Program-made: the position numbers and the translations under genes
Notes under the pieces: generated by a model
The model's database searches: none
Told to the model about the DNA's origin: nothing
The model's input: the letters and a program-made list of their open reading frames with translations, nothing else
Assembly: GCF_000711725.1 (NCBI RefSeq)
Contig: NZ_JONP01000004.1
Span: 229,700-293,699 of the forward strand
Source: Roseomonas aerilata DSM 19363
GTDB lineage: Bacteria > Pseudomonadota > Alphaproteobacteria > Acetobacterales > Acetobacteraceae
Direction: 5' to 3'
Length of the DNA: 64,000 bases
In this document: positions 7,801 to 15,567 of the stretch, piece by piece
How positions within the stretch are numbered: position 1 is the first letter of the stretch
How the letters are laid out: each line of letters opens with the position of its first letter

Positions 7801-10188
7801 TCACGCCGCCCGCGCCCCGCTCAGCCCGGCCTGGGCCCGGAACTCCGCCGCCGACATGGGCTTGCCGAAGAGATAGCCCTGCGCCTCCTCGCAGCCCTCC
7901 GCACGCAGCATGGAGAGCTGCCCCTCCTCCTCCACGCCCTCGGCATTGGTGATCACGTCCAGCGCGCTGCCCAGCGCGATCACCGCCCGCAGCAGCGCCA
8001 CCGCCTTGGGGTCCTTCTCCAGATGCCGGATGAAGGAACGGTCCACCTTGATCTTGTCGAAGCGAAAGCGCTGCAAGGTCGCGAGGGAGGAATATCCAGT
8101 CCCGAAGTCATCCATCGCCAGCCGCACCCCGAGGCTCCGCAGGCGCGACAGGATGGCCAGCGTCTCCGCCGTGTTCGTCAGCATCGTCGCCTCGGTGATC
8201 TCCAGCTCCAGCCGTTCGGGCGGCAGGCCGGAGCGGGAGAGCGCGCGCTCGACCGTCCCGACGAAGCCCGCCTGCCGCACCTGGATGGGTGAGACGTTCA
8301 CGGCCAGATGCAGCCCGCCCCAGCTCCGCGCCACCTGGCAGGCCTCCTCCAGCACCCAGGCGCCGATCGGCACGATCAGCCCGGTTTCCTCCGCCAGCGG
8401 GATGAAGATGTCGGGCCCGATCAGGCCGCGCTGCGGATGGTACCAGCGCAGCAGCGCCTCCGCCCCCTTGATCCGCCGCGTGGCCGTCGAGACCTGCGGC
8501 TGGAACAGGATGGTCAGCTCCTGCCGCTCCATCGCCATGCGCAGGTCCGCGATCAGCGCCCGCCGCGTGCGCAGCCGCTCGTCCATGCCGGGCTCGAAGA
8601 TCCGCAGGCAGGACCCACCCGCCGCCTTCGCCTGGTAGAGTGCCAGGTCGGCATCCTGCAGCAGGGCTTCCGGACGGTCATCGAAGCTGTTCGGCGGCAG
8701 CACCGCCGCCCCGATCGAGAGCCCGATCGCCCGATGCTCCGGCCCAACGGGCACCGGGTCCTCCATCGCGGCCAGCAGCCGCGCCGCGAAGGCTGAGAGC
8801 GCCGCAGGCCCGTCAAGCCCGGGCGCCACGAGCACGAACTCGTCGCCCCCGATCCGGGCCAGCGTGTCGGTCGCGCGCAGGCATCCCCGCAGCCGCGCGG
8901 CCACCACCCGCAGCACCTCGTCGCCCGCCGCATGGCCGAGCGTGTCGTTCACCTCCTTGAAGTGGTCGAGATCCATGGCGAAGACGACCAGCCCCATGCC
9001 GTCGCGCCGCGCCGCGGCGAAGGCCAGCTCCAGCCGGTCGCCCATCAGAGCGCGGTTGGGCAGGCCCGTCAGCCCGTCGAAGTTGGCGAGCCAGCGCAGG
9101 CGCTCCGATAGCCGGGTGCGCTCGGCGGCGGCATCGCGGAAGGTGGTGCAGGCCTCGGTGAGCTCGATCAGCTCCCGCGAGGCGCCGCGTGGGGGCCGCG
9201 GGATCTGCACGGCGGCATCGCCCTGGCCAAGCCGGCTCAGCGCCTCCGTCAGCGCGGCGAGCATGGCGGCCAGGCGCCGCGCTGCAAGGACCGTGACGGC
9301 CCCGAGCACCACGAGCACGGCCGCCGCCACGCCGCCGAGAACCCGGAACCGCCGCTCGATGGCCGCGAGGCCGGGTTCGGCTGGCCGCAGCAGCAGCGCG
9401 GCGCGCGGCGGCGGCACCGTTGCCAGCCGGGCTGCCGCGCCGAGCACCCCCTTCCGCGCGGCCGGGCCGTCGAGCGGAACGAGGGCCGCGATGAGGTCAC
9501 CGTGCTCGGCGGTCAGGAACCCGGTGGCTGCCCGTCGCCCTTGCCGGACCATCTGCCGCCAGGCCGGTGGCAATTCGGGTAGCGTTTCCTCCTCGCCCGG
9601 CGGGTCGATCCCCCGGATCACCTCGCCGGAGACGAGCGCGAGCCGGCCCGATGTTCCGAGCATCCGCCTCGCCACCGCGGGGTCGAGAAAGGCGGCCAGG
9701 CGCAGTTCCGCCCGTGCGCCGCCCGGAAGGTTGTAGAAGGCCGTGGCACTCGCGACGGCCAGTTCCGGCGCCGGGCTCCCGTGCTGCGCCACCCAGCGCC
9801 GCGGGGGGCCGCCCAGGGGTGTTGCCGTAGCCTCCACGGTGCGTATCGCCGGATCGGCGCGGCGCAGGTCGGTCAGCAGCCGCGACAGGAGGTCCGCGCC
9901 GGCGGAGGGGTCCTCCGCCCCGGCCGCCAGGGCCAGTTCCTCCCGCAGCAGCCCCTCGCGCGAGAGGACGCCGGCGAGCCCCGCGAGTCCCGACCGGGCC
10001 CCCGCCACCTCCGCCTCGAGCCTCGCGGCCGCGGCCCGGAGCGCACCGCCCGCCGCCGGCCCGCCCAGGTCCCGCAGGATCCGCGGCACCCCCACCAGCA
10101 GCACCAGCACGCAGATGAGCGAGGGCGCGACCGAGAGGACGATCAGCCGCGCCCGCAAGGTCTGCAAGGGAAAGAGCCGCCCTGCCAT
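7801..10188 (-). CDS. Membrane GGDEF-EAL cyclic-di-GMP signalling protein
   Basis: A 795-residue bifunctional-type protein. TM1 is at about 12-35 (LIVLSVAPSLICVLVLLVG) and TM2 at about 280-305, enclosing a roughly 240-residue periplasmic sensor region. A HAMP-like segment follows. The diguanylate cyclase domain has an intact RIGGDEF motif near residue 445, and the phosphodiesterase domain has an intact EALLRW motif near 576, DDFGTGYSS, and the late QGYLFGKP. Both catalytic signatures are conserved, so synthesis and hydrolysis of c-di-GMP are both possible. With the extensive flagellar locus in this window, a role in switching motility is plausible but inferred. Confidence 0.94.
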   Translation of the reverse strand: MAGRLFPLQTLRARLIVLSVAPSLICVLVLLVGVPRILRDLGGPAAGGALRAAAARLEAEVAGARSGLAGLAGVLSREGLLREELALAAGAEDPSAGADLLSRLLTDLRRADPAIRTVEATATPLGGPPRRWVAQHGSPAPELAVASATAFYNLPGGARAELRLAAFLDPAVARRMLGTSGRLALVSGEVIRGIDPPGEEETLPELPPAWRQMVRQGRRAATGFLTAEHGDLIAALVPLDGPAARKGVLGAAARLATVPPPRAALLLRPAEPGLAAIERRFRVLGGVAAAVLVVLGAVTVLAARRLAAMLAALTEALSRLGQGDAAVQIPRPPRGASRELIELTEACTTFRDAAAERTRLSERLRWLANFDGLTGLPNRALMGDRLELAFAAARRDGMGLVVFAMDLDHFKEVNDTLGHAAGDEVLRVVAARLRGCLRATDTLARIGGDEFVLVAPGLDGPAALSAFAARLLAAMEDPVPVGPEHRAIGLSIGAAVLPPNSFDDRPEALLQDADLALYQAKAAGGSCLRIFEPGMDERLRTRRALIADLRMAMERQELTILFQPQVSTATRRIKGAEALLRWYHPQRGLIGPDIFIPLAEETGLIVPIGAWVLEEACQVARSWGGLHLAVNVSPIQVRQAGFVGTVERALSRSGLPPERLELEITEATMLTNTAETLAILSRLRSLGVRLAMDDFGTGYSSLATLQRFRFDKIKVDRSFIRHLEKDPKAVALLRAVIALGSALDVITNAEGVEEEGQLSMLRAEGCEEAQGYLFGKPMSAAEFRAQAGLSGARAA

Positions 10189-10285
10189 TGCCCGATTCCC
10201 GTGCCGTTCAGGCAGGGATGGTCGCAGGGCGGCCTTGACCGACGGTTAAGCCTGCCCGCCACCCCCGAGGGGGCGGCGGGGCCCG

Positions 10286-10567
10286 TCAGGAAGCGTGGCG
10301 CACCGGCTCCGGCCCGGGCAGCTCCACCGCGATCGCGAGGGTGGACAGATCGCCCCCGCGCTCGAGCGAGACGTTCACCCGCTCCGGGTCGATCGAGACG
10401 TGCCGCGCCACCAGCTCCACGATCTCGCGCTGGAGCTTCGGCAGGAAGTCCTCGCCCTTGCGCGAGATGCGCTCATGCGCGAGGACGATCTGCAGCCGCT
10501 CCTTCGCCTGTGGAGCGGTAGCAGGCGCCTCTTCCTTCTTGTCGCGAAAGAAGTTCAGCCAGCTCAT
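10286..10567 (-). CDS. minE: Cell division topological specificity factor MinE
   Basis: A 93-residue MinE. The N-terminal MSWLNFFRD is the membrane-targeting/anti-MinCD helix region. The central AKERLQIVLAHERISR is the MinD-contacting helix, and the C-terminal half (VSIDPERVNVSLERGGDLSTLAIAVEL, quoted in part) is the dimerising topological domain. It is the last gene of minC-minD-minE, and its ATG overlaps the minD stop by 4 bases. MinE drives pole-to-pole oscillation of MinCD so that the Z ring forms at mid-cell. Confidence 0.95.
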   Translation of the reverse strand: MSWLNFFRDKKEEAPATAPQAKERLQIVLAHERISRKGEDFLPKLQREIVELVARHVSIDPERVNVSLERGGDLSTLAIAVELPGPEPVRHAS

Positions 10568-11382
10568 GCAGCCCTCCCGCCAAACAGGCGCGAGAAGAAG
10601 CCCTTCTTCTCGTAGTCGGTGAAGCGCATCTTCCGGTCCTCGCCCAGGAAGCGGGCGACCGCGTCCTTGTAGGCCTGGCCCGCGGGCGAGGGCTCGTCCA
10701 GGATCACGGGATTGCCCGTGTTGGAGGCCTTCAGCACGCTCTCGCTCTCCGGGATCACGCCCAGCAGCGGGATGCGCAGGATGTCCTGGATGTCGTCGAG
10801 CTTCAGCATCTCGCCCCGCTCCACCCGGTTCGGGTCGTAGCGCGTGACGAGGAGGTGCTCCTTCACCGGGTCCTTCTTCTCCTCGGCGCGCTTCGACTTC
10901 GACTGGAGCACGCCCAGGATCCGGTCGCTGTCGCGGACGGAGGAGACCTCCGGGTTCGTCACCACGATCGCCTGGTCGGCGAAGTAGAGCGCGAGCAGCG
11001 CGCCCTTCTCGATGCCCGCCGGGCTGTCGCAGAGGATGTAGTCGAAGTCCTTCGACAGCTCGTCGATGACGGTCTGCACGCCCTCCTTCGTCAGCGCGTC
11101 CTTGTCCCGCGTCTGGCTGGCCGGCAGGATCGACAGCGTATCGACCCGCTTGTCGCGGATCAGCGCCTGGCTCAGCCGCGCCTCGCCGCTGATGACGTTC
11201 ACGATGTCGAACACCACCCGCCGCTCGACCCCCATGATGAGGTCGAGGTTGCGTAGGCCGACGTCGAAGTCGATCACGACCGTCTTCTTGCCGGTCTGCG
11301 CCAGCCCTGTCGCGAATGCTGCCGAGGACGTGGTCTTGCCCACGCCCCCCTTGCCCGAAGTCACCACGATCACTTGCGCCAT
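10564..11382 (-). CDS. minD: Septum site-determining ATPase MinD
   Basis: A 272-residue ParA/MinD-type ATPase. The correct start is the ATG at 11380-11382 (MAQVIVVTSGKGGVGKTT), not the longer open frame, because the deviant Walker A (GKGGVGKTT) normally begins near residue 10. Further landmarks are VVIDFDVGLRNLDLIMG, DSPAGIEKGA (switch II) and VTNPEVSSVRDSDR. The C-terminus KKGFFSRLFGG is the amphipathic membrane-targeting helix. It binds MinC and MinE on the membrane. A 106-base gap separates it from minC upstream. Confidence 0.97.
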   Translation of the reverse strand: MAQVIVVTSGKGGVGKTTSSAAFATGLAQTGKKTVVIDFDVGLRNLDLIMGVERRVVFDIVNVISGEARLSQALIRDKRVDTLSILPASQTRDKDALTKEGVQTVIDELSKDFDYILCDSPAGIEKGALLALYFADQAIVVTNPEVSSVRDSDRILGVLQSKSKRAEEKKDPVKEHLLVTRYDPNRVERGEMLKLDDIQDILRIPLLGVIPESESVLKASNTGNPVILDEPSPAGQAYKDAVARFLGEDRKMRFTDYEKKGFFSRLFGGRAA

Positions 11383-11488
11383 GCGCAGATCTCCGCCCCC
11401 TTGAACCCTGGTCCGCCCGGCAGGCCGCGTCTTTCGCACGCCCGGCGAGGCCCCTGCAAAGGGCTTCTCGCCGGAACCTGCGCCCCTC

Positions 11489-12235
11489 TCAGCCCAGCTT
11501 GTCGAACCGCATGCTCTCGCCGATGAGGCAGACCTGAACCGGCCTGCCCAGCGGCGCGTCCCCCAGCCCGTCCCGGACGGCATAGTAGCCGGCGATCGAG
11601 ACGAGCTCGGGCTCGAAATTCAGCGCGAAGATGCGCGCCGTCCGGTTCTCCGCCCCGCCCGCGATCGCGCGGCCCTTGAGCGTGCCGTAGACATGGACGT
11701 TTCCGTCCGCGATCACCTCGGCCCCCGGATTAACCGTGCCGCGAATGATGAGGTCGCAGCCCTGCGCCCAGATCCGCTGCCCCGCGCGCACCGCCTGGTC
11801 CACCACCATGGTCGGCTGCCAGCCCGAAGGAGGCGGCGGCAGCTCCGGCACCGGCTGCGGCTCGGGCGCGGGCTCGACGGCCGCGACCGGCGGCGGCACC
11901 TCGCCGCCCGCCGCGCGGAGCGGCGGCAGCCCCGCCGCCTGGGCGGCCGCGCGCAGCTCCGTCACCCCGCCCGTGGTGCCGATGGGCGCGATCTGCACCG
12001 CACGGAGCTGGGCCGTCAGATGGGCGAAATCCGGCGCCGCGGCGGGGTCGAGGTCATCCAGCCCAAGGACGATCGGGGCATTCCGCAGGAAGCCAGGCGC
12101 GCGGCGGAACTGGTCCGCGAGCGCAGGCACGATCACCTCCACCCGCGGGTCCAGCAGGCGCAGGACCAGGAGGTTGAAATTCGCCCCGCGCAGCCGGAAC
12201 GGCTCCAATCGGGCTTCGGACGCGGGAGAGGACAT
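11489..12235 (-). CDS. minC: Septum formation inhibitor MinC
   Basis: A 248-residue FtsZ polymerisation inhibitor, first gene of minCDE. The N-terminal MinC_N domain (about 1-110) is variable. A proline-rich linker (about 115-140) precedes the MinC_C beta-helix: AGQRIWAQGCDLIIRG, then NPGAEVIADGNVHVYGTL, and the conserved GRAIAGG. The C-terminus LIGESMRFDKLG is more divergent. The start ATG is at 12233-12235, in a 128-base divergent intergenic region shared with a thioesterase gene. Confidence 0.95.
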   Translation of the reverse strand: MSSPASEARLEPFRLRGANFNLLVLRLLDPRVEVIVPALADQFRRAPGFLRNAPIVLGLDDLDPAAAPDFAHLTAQLRAVQIAPIGTTGGVTELRAAAQAAGLPPLRAAGGEVPPPVAAVEPAPEPQPVPELPPPPSGWQPTMVVDQAVRAGQRIWAQGCDLIIRGTVNPGAEVIADGNVHVYGTLKGRAIAGGAENRTARIFALNFEPELVSIAGYYAVRDGLGDAPLGRPVQVCLIGESMRFDKLG

Positions 12236-12363
12236 TCTGAAAAGAAGGTTCCCAGATCGTTAAGTCGCTGGCTCACATTACAGCGAACTCCGCCGCAGGC
12301 GAAGCCTTGCATGCCGCTTCTCGCGAAGGGAGTTTGCGCGCCCTACAGCGAAGCGAGCGAGCC

Positions 12364-12807
12364 ATGAGCGAGAGAACGCGCCCCCGGCGGGCCGATTACC
12401 GCCATTTCCTGCCCATTCCGACGCGCTGGGGCGACAACGACGCCTACGCGCATATCAACAACACCGTCTATTATTCCTTCTTCGACACCGTCGTCTCGCG
12501 CTTCCTCCTCACCTCCGGTGCCATCGACCTCAAGACCTCCCCCGTGATCGGCGTGGTGGTGGAGACCGGCTGCCGCTACCTCGCCCCCGTCTCCTTCCCC
12601 GACCTCGTCACCGCCGGCCTGCGCGTCGCCCGCCTCGGCCGCACCTCCATCCGCTACGAGATCGGCATCTTCCGCAACGAGGAGGAAACGGCCAGCGCAG
12701 AGGGCCACTTCATCCACGTCTATGTGGACCGCGAGACTCAAACGGTGCCAACCCCGCTCCCCCAGGCGCTCATCGACGCCGTCACGCCCTTGCTGGTCGC
12801 GCCCTAG
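12364..12807 (+). CDS. Acyl-CoA thioesterase, 4-hydroxybenzoyl-CoA thioesterase (hot-dog) family
   Basis: A 147-residue single hot-dog domain protein. It contains TRWGDNDAYAHINNTVYYSFFD near residue 20-40 (quoted in part: WGDNDAYAHINN), the classic 4HBT signature with the catalytic Asp. VETGCRYLAPVSFPD and a C-terminal strand pair follow. The start ATG at 12364 is used because the upstream in-frame Met at 12307 lies in the intergenic region. The acyl substrate cannot be predicted. Its stop overlaps the end of a degraded reading frame on the other strand. Confidence 0.87.
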   Translation: MSERTRPRRADYRHFLPIPTRWGDNDAYAHINNTVYYSFFDTVVSRFLLTSGAIDLKTSPVIGVVVETGCRYLAPVSFPDLVTAGLRVARLGRTSIRYEIGIFRNEEETASAEGHFIHVYVDRETQTVPTPLPQALIDAVTPLLVAP

Positions 12808-12986
12808 CGCCGCCCCGGCTCCGGCATGAAGCGCACCCCTGCCCGCGCTATCCTGCCGCCGACCGCCGGCAGCGCGTCCACCGCATTCCCGCCGGCGAGC
12901 AGCATCTCCGCCCCGGCGCCGGAGGCCAGCAGATGGTTCGTCACCACCATTCCCTTGCGGGCGGTGACAGGATGCTTCTCGGTCAT
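12804..12986 (-). pseudogene. Remnant of the 5' end of a gamma-glutamyltransferase gene
   Basis: A 60-residue open frame whose first 38 residues (for example TARKGMVVTNHLLASGAGAE and LLAGGNAVDA) match the N-terminus of gamma-glutamyltransferase. After NAVDA the similarity stops and the rest is unrelated. The usual protein has about 530-590 residues and a catalytic Thr far downstream, so this is a truncated remnant. A perfect AGGAGG still precedes the ATG, and the ABC ATPase stop lies 10 bases upstream, so the lost gene was part of that operon. The thioesterase gene now abuts the break. Confidence 0.72.
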
Positions 12987-12996
12987 GATCCCCTCC

Positions 12997-14097
12997 TCAT
13001 GCCGGGTCCTCCGCCACGGCCACCGCCGCCGCGCGCGGCCAGCCCAGCCGCACCGCCATCCCCTCCGCCGGCATCAACGGGATGCGCCAGGACGGCACCT
13101 GCACCTTCAGCACGCCAAGATCCGCCGTCCCAACGGTGATCGAGAACTCGGTGCCGAGATAGGACCAGGCCGCGATCCGCCCCTCCACCACGTTATCCTC
13201 CGCCGCCCCCTCGGGCAGCACGGCGATCTTCTCGGGCCGCAGCGAGAGCAGCGCGCGCCCGGGCCGCGCGGCGCCCACCCCCAGCACCCGCGTGCCGCCG
13301 CGGCGGAGCACGATGCCAGCCGCATCCCGCTCCGCCTCGCCCTCGATGAAGTTCGACCGGCCGAGGAACCCCGCCACGAAGCGCGTCGCCGGTCGCTCAT
13401 ACAGTTCCCGCGGCGCCCCCACCTGCACCACCCGCCCCTCGTTGAGGATGGCGATCTCGTCGGAGAGGCTCAGTGCCTCCTCCTGGTCGTGCGTCACGTT
13501 GATGAAGGTGCGCCCCACCCGCCGGTGCAGCGCCTTCAGCTCGTCCTGCAGCTCCGCCCGCAATTTCTTGTCGAGCGCCGAGAGCGGCTCGTCCAGCAGC
13601 AGCAGCGCGGGATCGAAGACGAGCGCCCGCGCCAGCGCCACCCGCTGCTGCTGCCCGCCCGAGAGCTGCCCCGGCCGCCGGTCCGCGAACCTTTCGAGCT
13701 GCACGAGATCGAGCGTCGCCCGCACCCGCGCTTCCCGCTCCGCCCGCCCCAGCCGCCGCACCCGCAGCGGAAAGGCGACGTTCTCCGCCACCGTCATGTG
13801 CGGGAACAGCGCGTAGCCCTGGAACACTATCCCGAACTCGCGCCGCTCCGGCGGCACGGCCGTGATGTCGCGCCCGTCCAGCAGCACGCGCCCGGCGCTC
13901 GGCTCCACGAAGCCCGCGATCATCATCAGGATCGTCGTCTTGCCCGAGCCGGAGGGGCCGAGCAGCGTCAGGAACCGCCCGCTGCCCACCTCCAGCGAGG
14001 CCTCCGCCACCGCCACGGAGTCGCCGTAGCGCCGCGAGATCCCCTGCAGAGACAGCGCATGCCCCGCCCGCCCGCTCACGCCGCCAGGCCCCGCCAC
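12997..14097 (-). CDS. ABC transporter ATP-binding protein, spermidine/putrescine (PotA) type
   Basis: A 366-residue ATPase. Walker A is GPSGSGKTT (near 48), the signature is LSGGQQQR (near 145), and Walker B with D-loop is LLLLDEPLSALD (near 168), followed by a conserved H-loop (NVTHDQEEAL). The C-terminal third (TOBE-2 domain, about 280-360) is typical of importers of polyamines, ferric iron or sulfate. No permease or substrate-binding gene lies nearby: upstream is an unrelated reductase and downstream a GGT remnant. It is therefore an orphan, either serving a transporter encoded elsewhere or left over from a deleted operon. Confidence 0.92.
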   Translation of the reverse strand: MAGPGGVSGRAGHALSLQGISRRYGDSVAVAEASLEVGSGRFLTLLGPSGSGKTTILMMIAGFVEPSAGRVLLDGRDITAVPPERREFGIVFQGYALFPHMTVAENVAFPLRVRRLGRAEREARVRATLDLVQLERFADRRPGQLSGGQQQRVALARALVFDPALLLLDEPLSALDKKLRAELQDELKALHRRVGRTFINVTHDQEEALSLSDEIAILNEGRVVQVGAPRELYERPATRFVAGFLGRSNFIEGEAERDAAGIVLRRGGTRVLGVGAARPGRALLSLRPEKIAVLPEGAAEDNVVEGRIAAWSYLGTEFSITVGTADLGVLKVQVPSWRIPLMPAEGMAVRLGWPRAAAVAVAEDPA

Positions 14098-14143
14098 GGT
14101 GCCAGCTTAGGATCGGGCCGCAAGGGCGGCGGAAGAGGCATCG

Positions 14144-15079
14144 TCAGTAGCCCCGGGCGGGATCGTAGAGGTTGGGCAGCGGGCGGCCCGCCTCGAAGCC
14201 GAGAATCGCCTCCGCCACGTAGCGGGCCCTCGCCTCCCGCCGCGCCACGCTCGCGACATGCGGCGTCACCGTGACCTTCGGATGGGACCAGAGCGGGCTC
14301 TCGGCCGGAAGCGGCTCGGGGTCGAAGACGTCCAGCACCGCGCCGGAGACCTGCCCGGAATCGAGTGCCGCCACAAGATCCGGCACCACCACATGCCCGC
14401 CGCGCGCGGCGTTCACGAAGCCCGCCCCGGGACGCAGCCGCGACAGCAGCCCCGCATTCACGATCCCCGCCGTCTCGGGCGTCGAGGGCAGCAGGCAAAC
14501 AAGCACGTCCGCGCGCGCGAGGAAGGCATCCAGCTCCCCCGCGCCCGCGAAGCTCTCTACCCCATCCAGCGCCTTGCGGCTCCGCGACCAGCCGATCACG
14601 CGGTAACCCAGCCCGCGCAGCATCGGCGCCGCGGCCGCCCCCAGCGAGCCCATTCCCATGATGCCCACCGTCAGGTCGCGCGCCGTATCCTCCCCCACCT
14701 TATAGTCCCACCGCCGCTCCGCCTGGGCGATCGCGAAGGTCCGCCCGTGTCGCAGCAGCGTCAGGCAGGCCCAGGCGAGATATTCCCCCATCCTCTGCCC
14801 CGGCTCCTCGCCGCCCATGCGCACCAGCGGCACATGGCTCGGCCAGGAGGGGTCGGCCGTGATGTGGTCCACCCCCGCCCCGAGCGAGAAGATCGCATTC
14901 AGCCCCGGCAGCCCCGCGAGCCAGCCCGCCGGCGGCCCCCAGGTGAGCACGTAGCGCACCTCCTCCGGCCGTACCTCCGGCGCGTCGAAGGGCCTGGCCA
15001 CCAGCCCGGGACACATCCCCTCCAGCAGGCCGCACCAGGCCTGGCGCGTCCGCTCGCCCTCCACCCTCACGAGAAGCAT
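14144..15079 (-). CDS. ghrA: Glyoxylate/hydroxypyruvate reductase A (2-hydroxyacid dehydrogenase)
   Basis: A 311-residue NAD(P)H-dependent dehydrogenase, close to E. coli GhrA (312). The start is taken at the ATG at 15077-15079 (MLLVRVEGERT); the open frame runs further upstream but there the sequence is non-homologous and holds a palindrome. Visible elements are the Rossmann GIMGMGSLGAAAAPML (about 137), the Arg in NAARGGHVV, the Asp/Glu region LDVFDPEPLP and the catalytic His in TPHVAS. It reduces glyoxylate and hydroxypyruvate in the cytoplasm. The gene is monocistronic here. Confidence 0.9.
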   Translation of the reverse strand: MLLVRVEGERTRQAWCGLLEGMCPGLVARPFDAPEVRPEEVRYVLTWGPPAGWLAGLPGLNAIFSLGAGVDHITADPSWPSHVPLVRMGGEEPGQRMGEYLAWACLTLLRHGRTFAIAQAERRWDYKVGEDTARDLTVGIMGMGSLGAAAAPMLRGLGYRVIGWSRSRKALDGVESFAGAGELDAFLARADVLVCLLPSTPETAGIVNAGLLSRLRPGAGFVNAARGGHVVVPDLVAALDSGQVSGAVLDVFDPEPLPAESPLWSHPKVTVTPHVASVARREARARYVAEAILGFEAGRPLPNLYDPARGY

Positions 15080-15241
15080 CGGCTCAGGCCGAGCCGGAGC
15101 CAGAGGGCAAAGGGCAACCGCCCGCCGCTGAACCTTGCGCCATCCATCATCCCCTTCTGCCGGGCCCCGCCTTGGGGCGCCCAAGGCACCGCGCGCAAGC
15201 CCCATACCACGGCACCCGCCGGGGCAAGGCACCGCCCAATC

Positions 15242-15258
15242 ATTTCGATATAGGAAAT
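15242..15258. promoter_or_regulatory. Palindromic operator-like site upstream of ghrA
   Basis: ATTTCGATATAGGAAAT is an inverted repeat (ATTTC-N7-GAAAT) in an AT-rich pocket, 163 bases before the ghrA start. The arm spacing resembles IclR-type operators. No regulator gene is adjacent, so the factor is unknown. Confidence 0.3.
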
Positions 15259-15362
15259 AATGCGTTTTCCGTTGATCAGGGCACTGCGGCAGCGATAGAT
15301 AGTCACTCACGGTTTCGTGATGTCCACGAGCAACCCGTCAATGCGGTGCAGGCACCCCGACG

Positions 15363-15533
15363 ATGACCCAACCCGACCGGAAGACCACCCGCCACCGCCG
15401 CCCGGCCCGCGCCGCGCTCCCCGGTGGGGTTGTCGCCCTTCTCCGCCACCTGATCGCCCAGGCCCGCTACCGGCCGGAGCGCCATTACATGCGCGGCCGC
15501 AGCACCGCCCCGCGAGCGACCGGGAACGGTTAA
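15363..15533 (+). CDS. Possible 56-residue very basic protein
   Basis: An ATG at 15363 opens a 56-residue frame with 14 Arg, 4 His and one Lys and only two acidic residues (start MTQPDRKTTRHRRPARAALP). It has a short hydrophobic helix (VVALLRHLIAQA) and a basic tail. It stops 34 bases before the EAL protein start. No ribosome-binding site is obvious and no homologue is recognised. Arg-rich small frames arise by chance in GC-rich DNA, hence the low confidence. Confidence 0.25.
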   Translation: MTQPDRKTTRHRRPARAALPGGVVALLRHLIAQARYRPERHYMRGRSTAPRATGNG

Positions 15534-15567
15534 CAGGCCGGAAACCATCGCCAGCTAGCCTGTGGGG

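Noticed and set aside
10254..10282. GC-rich hairpin between minE and the GGDEF-EAL gene as terminator
   Set aside because: No T-run on either strand; in such GC-rich DNA a chance hairpin is likely.
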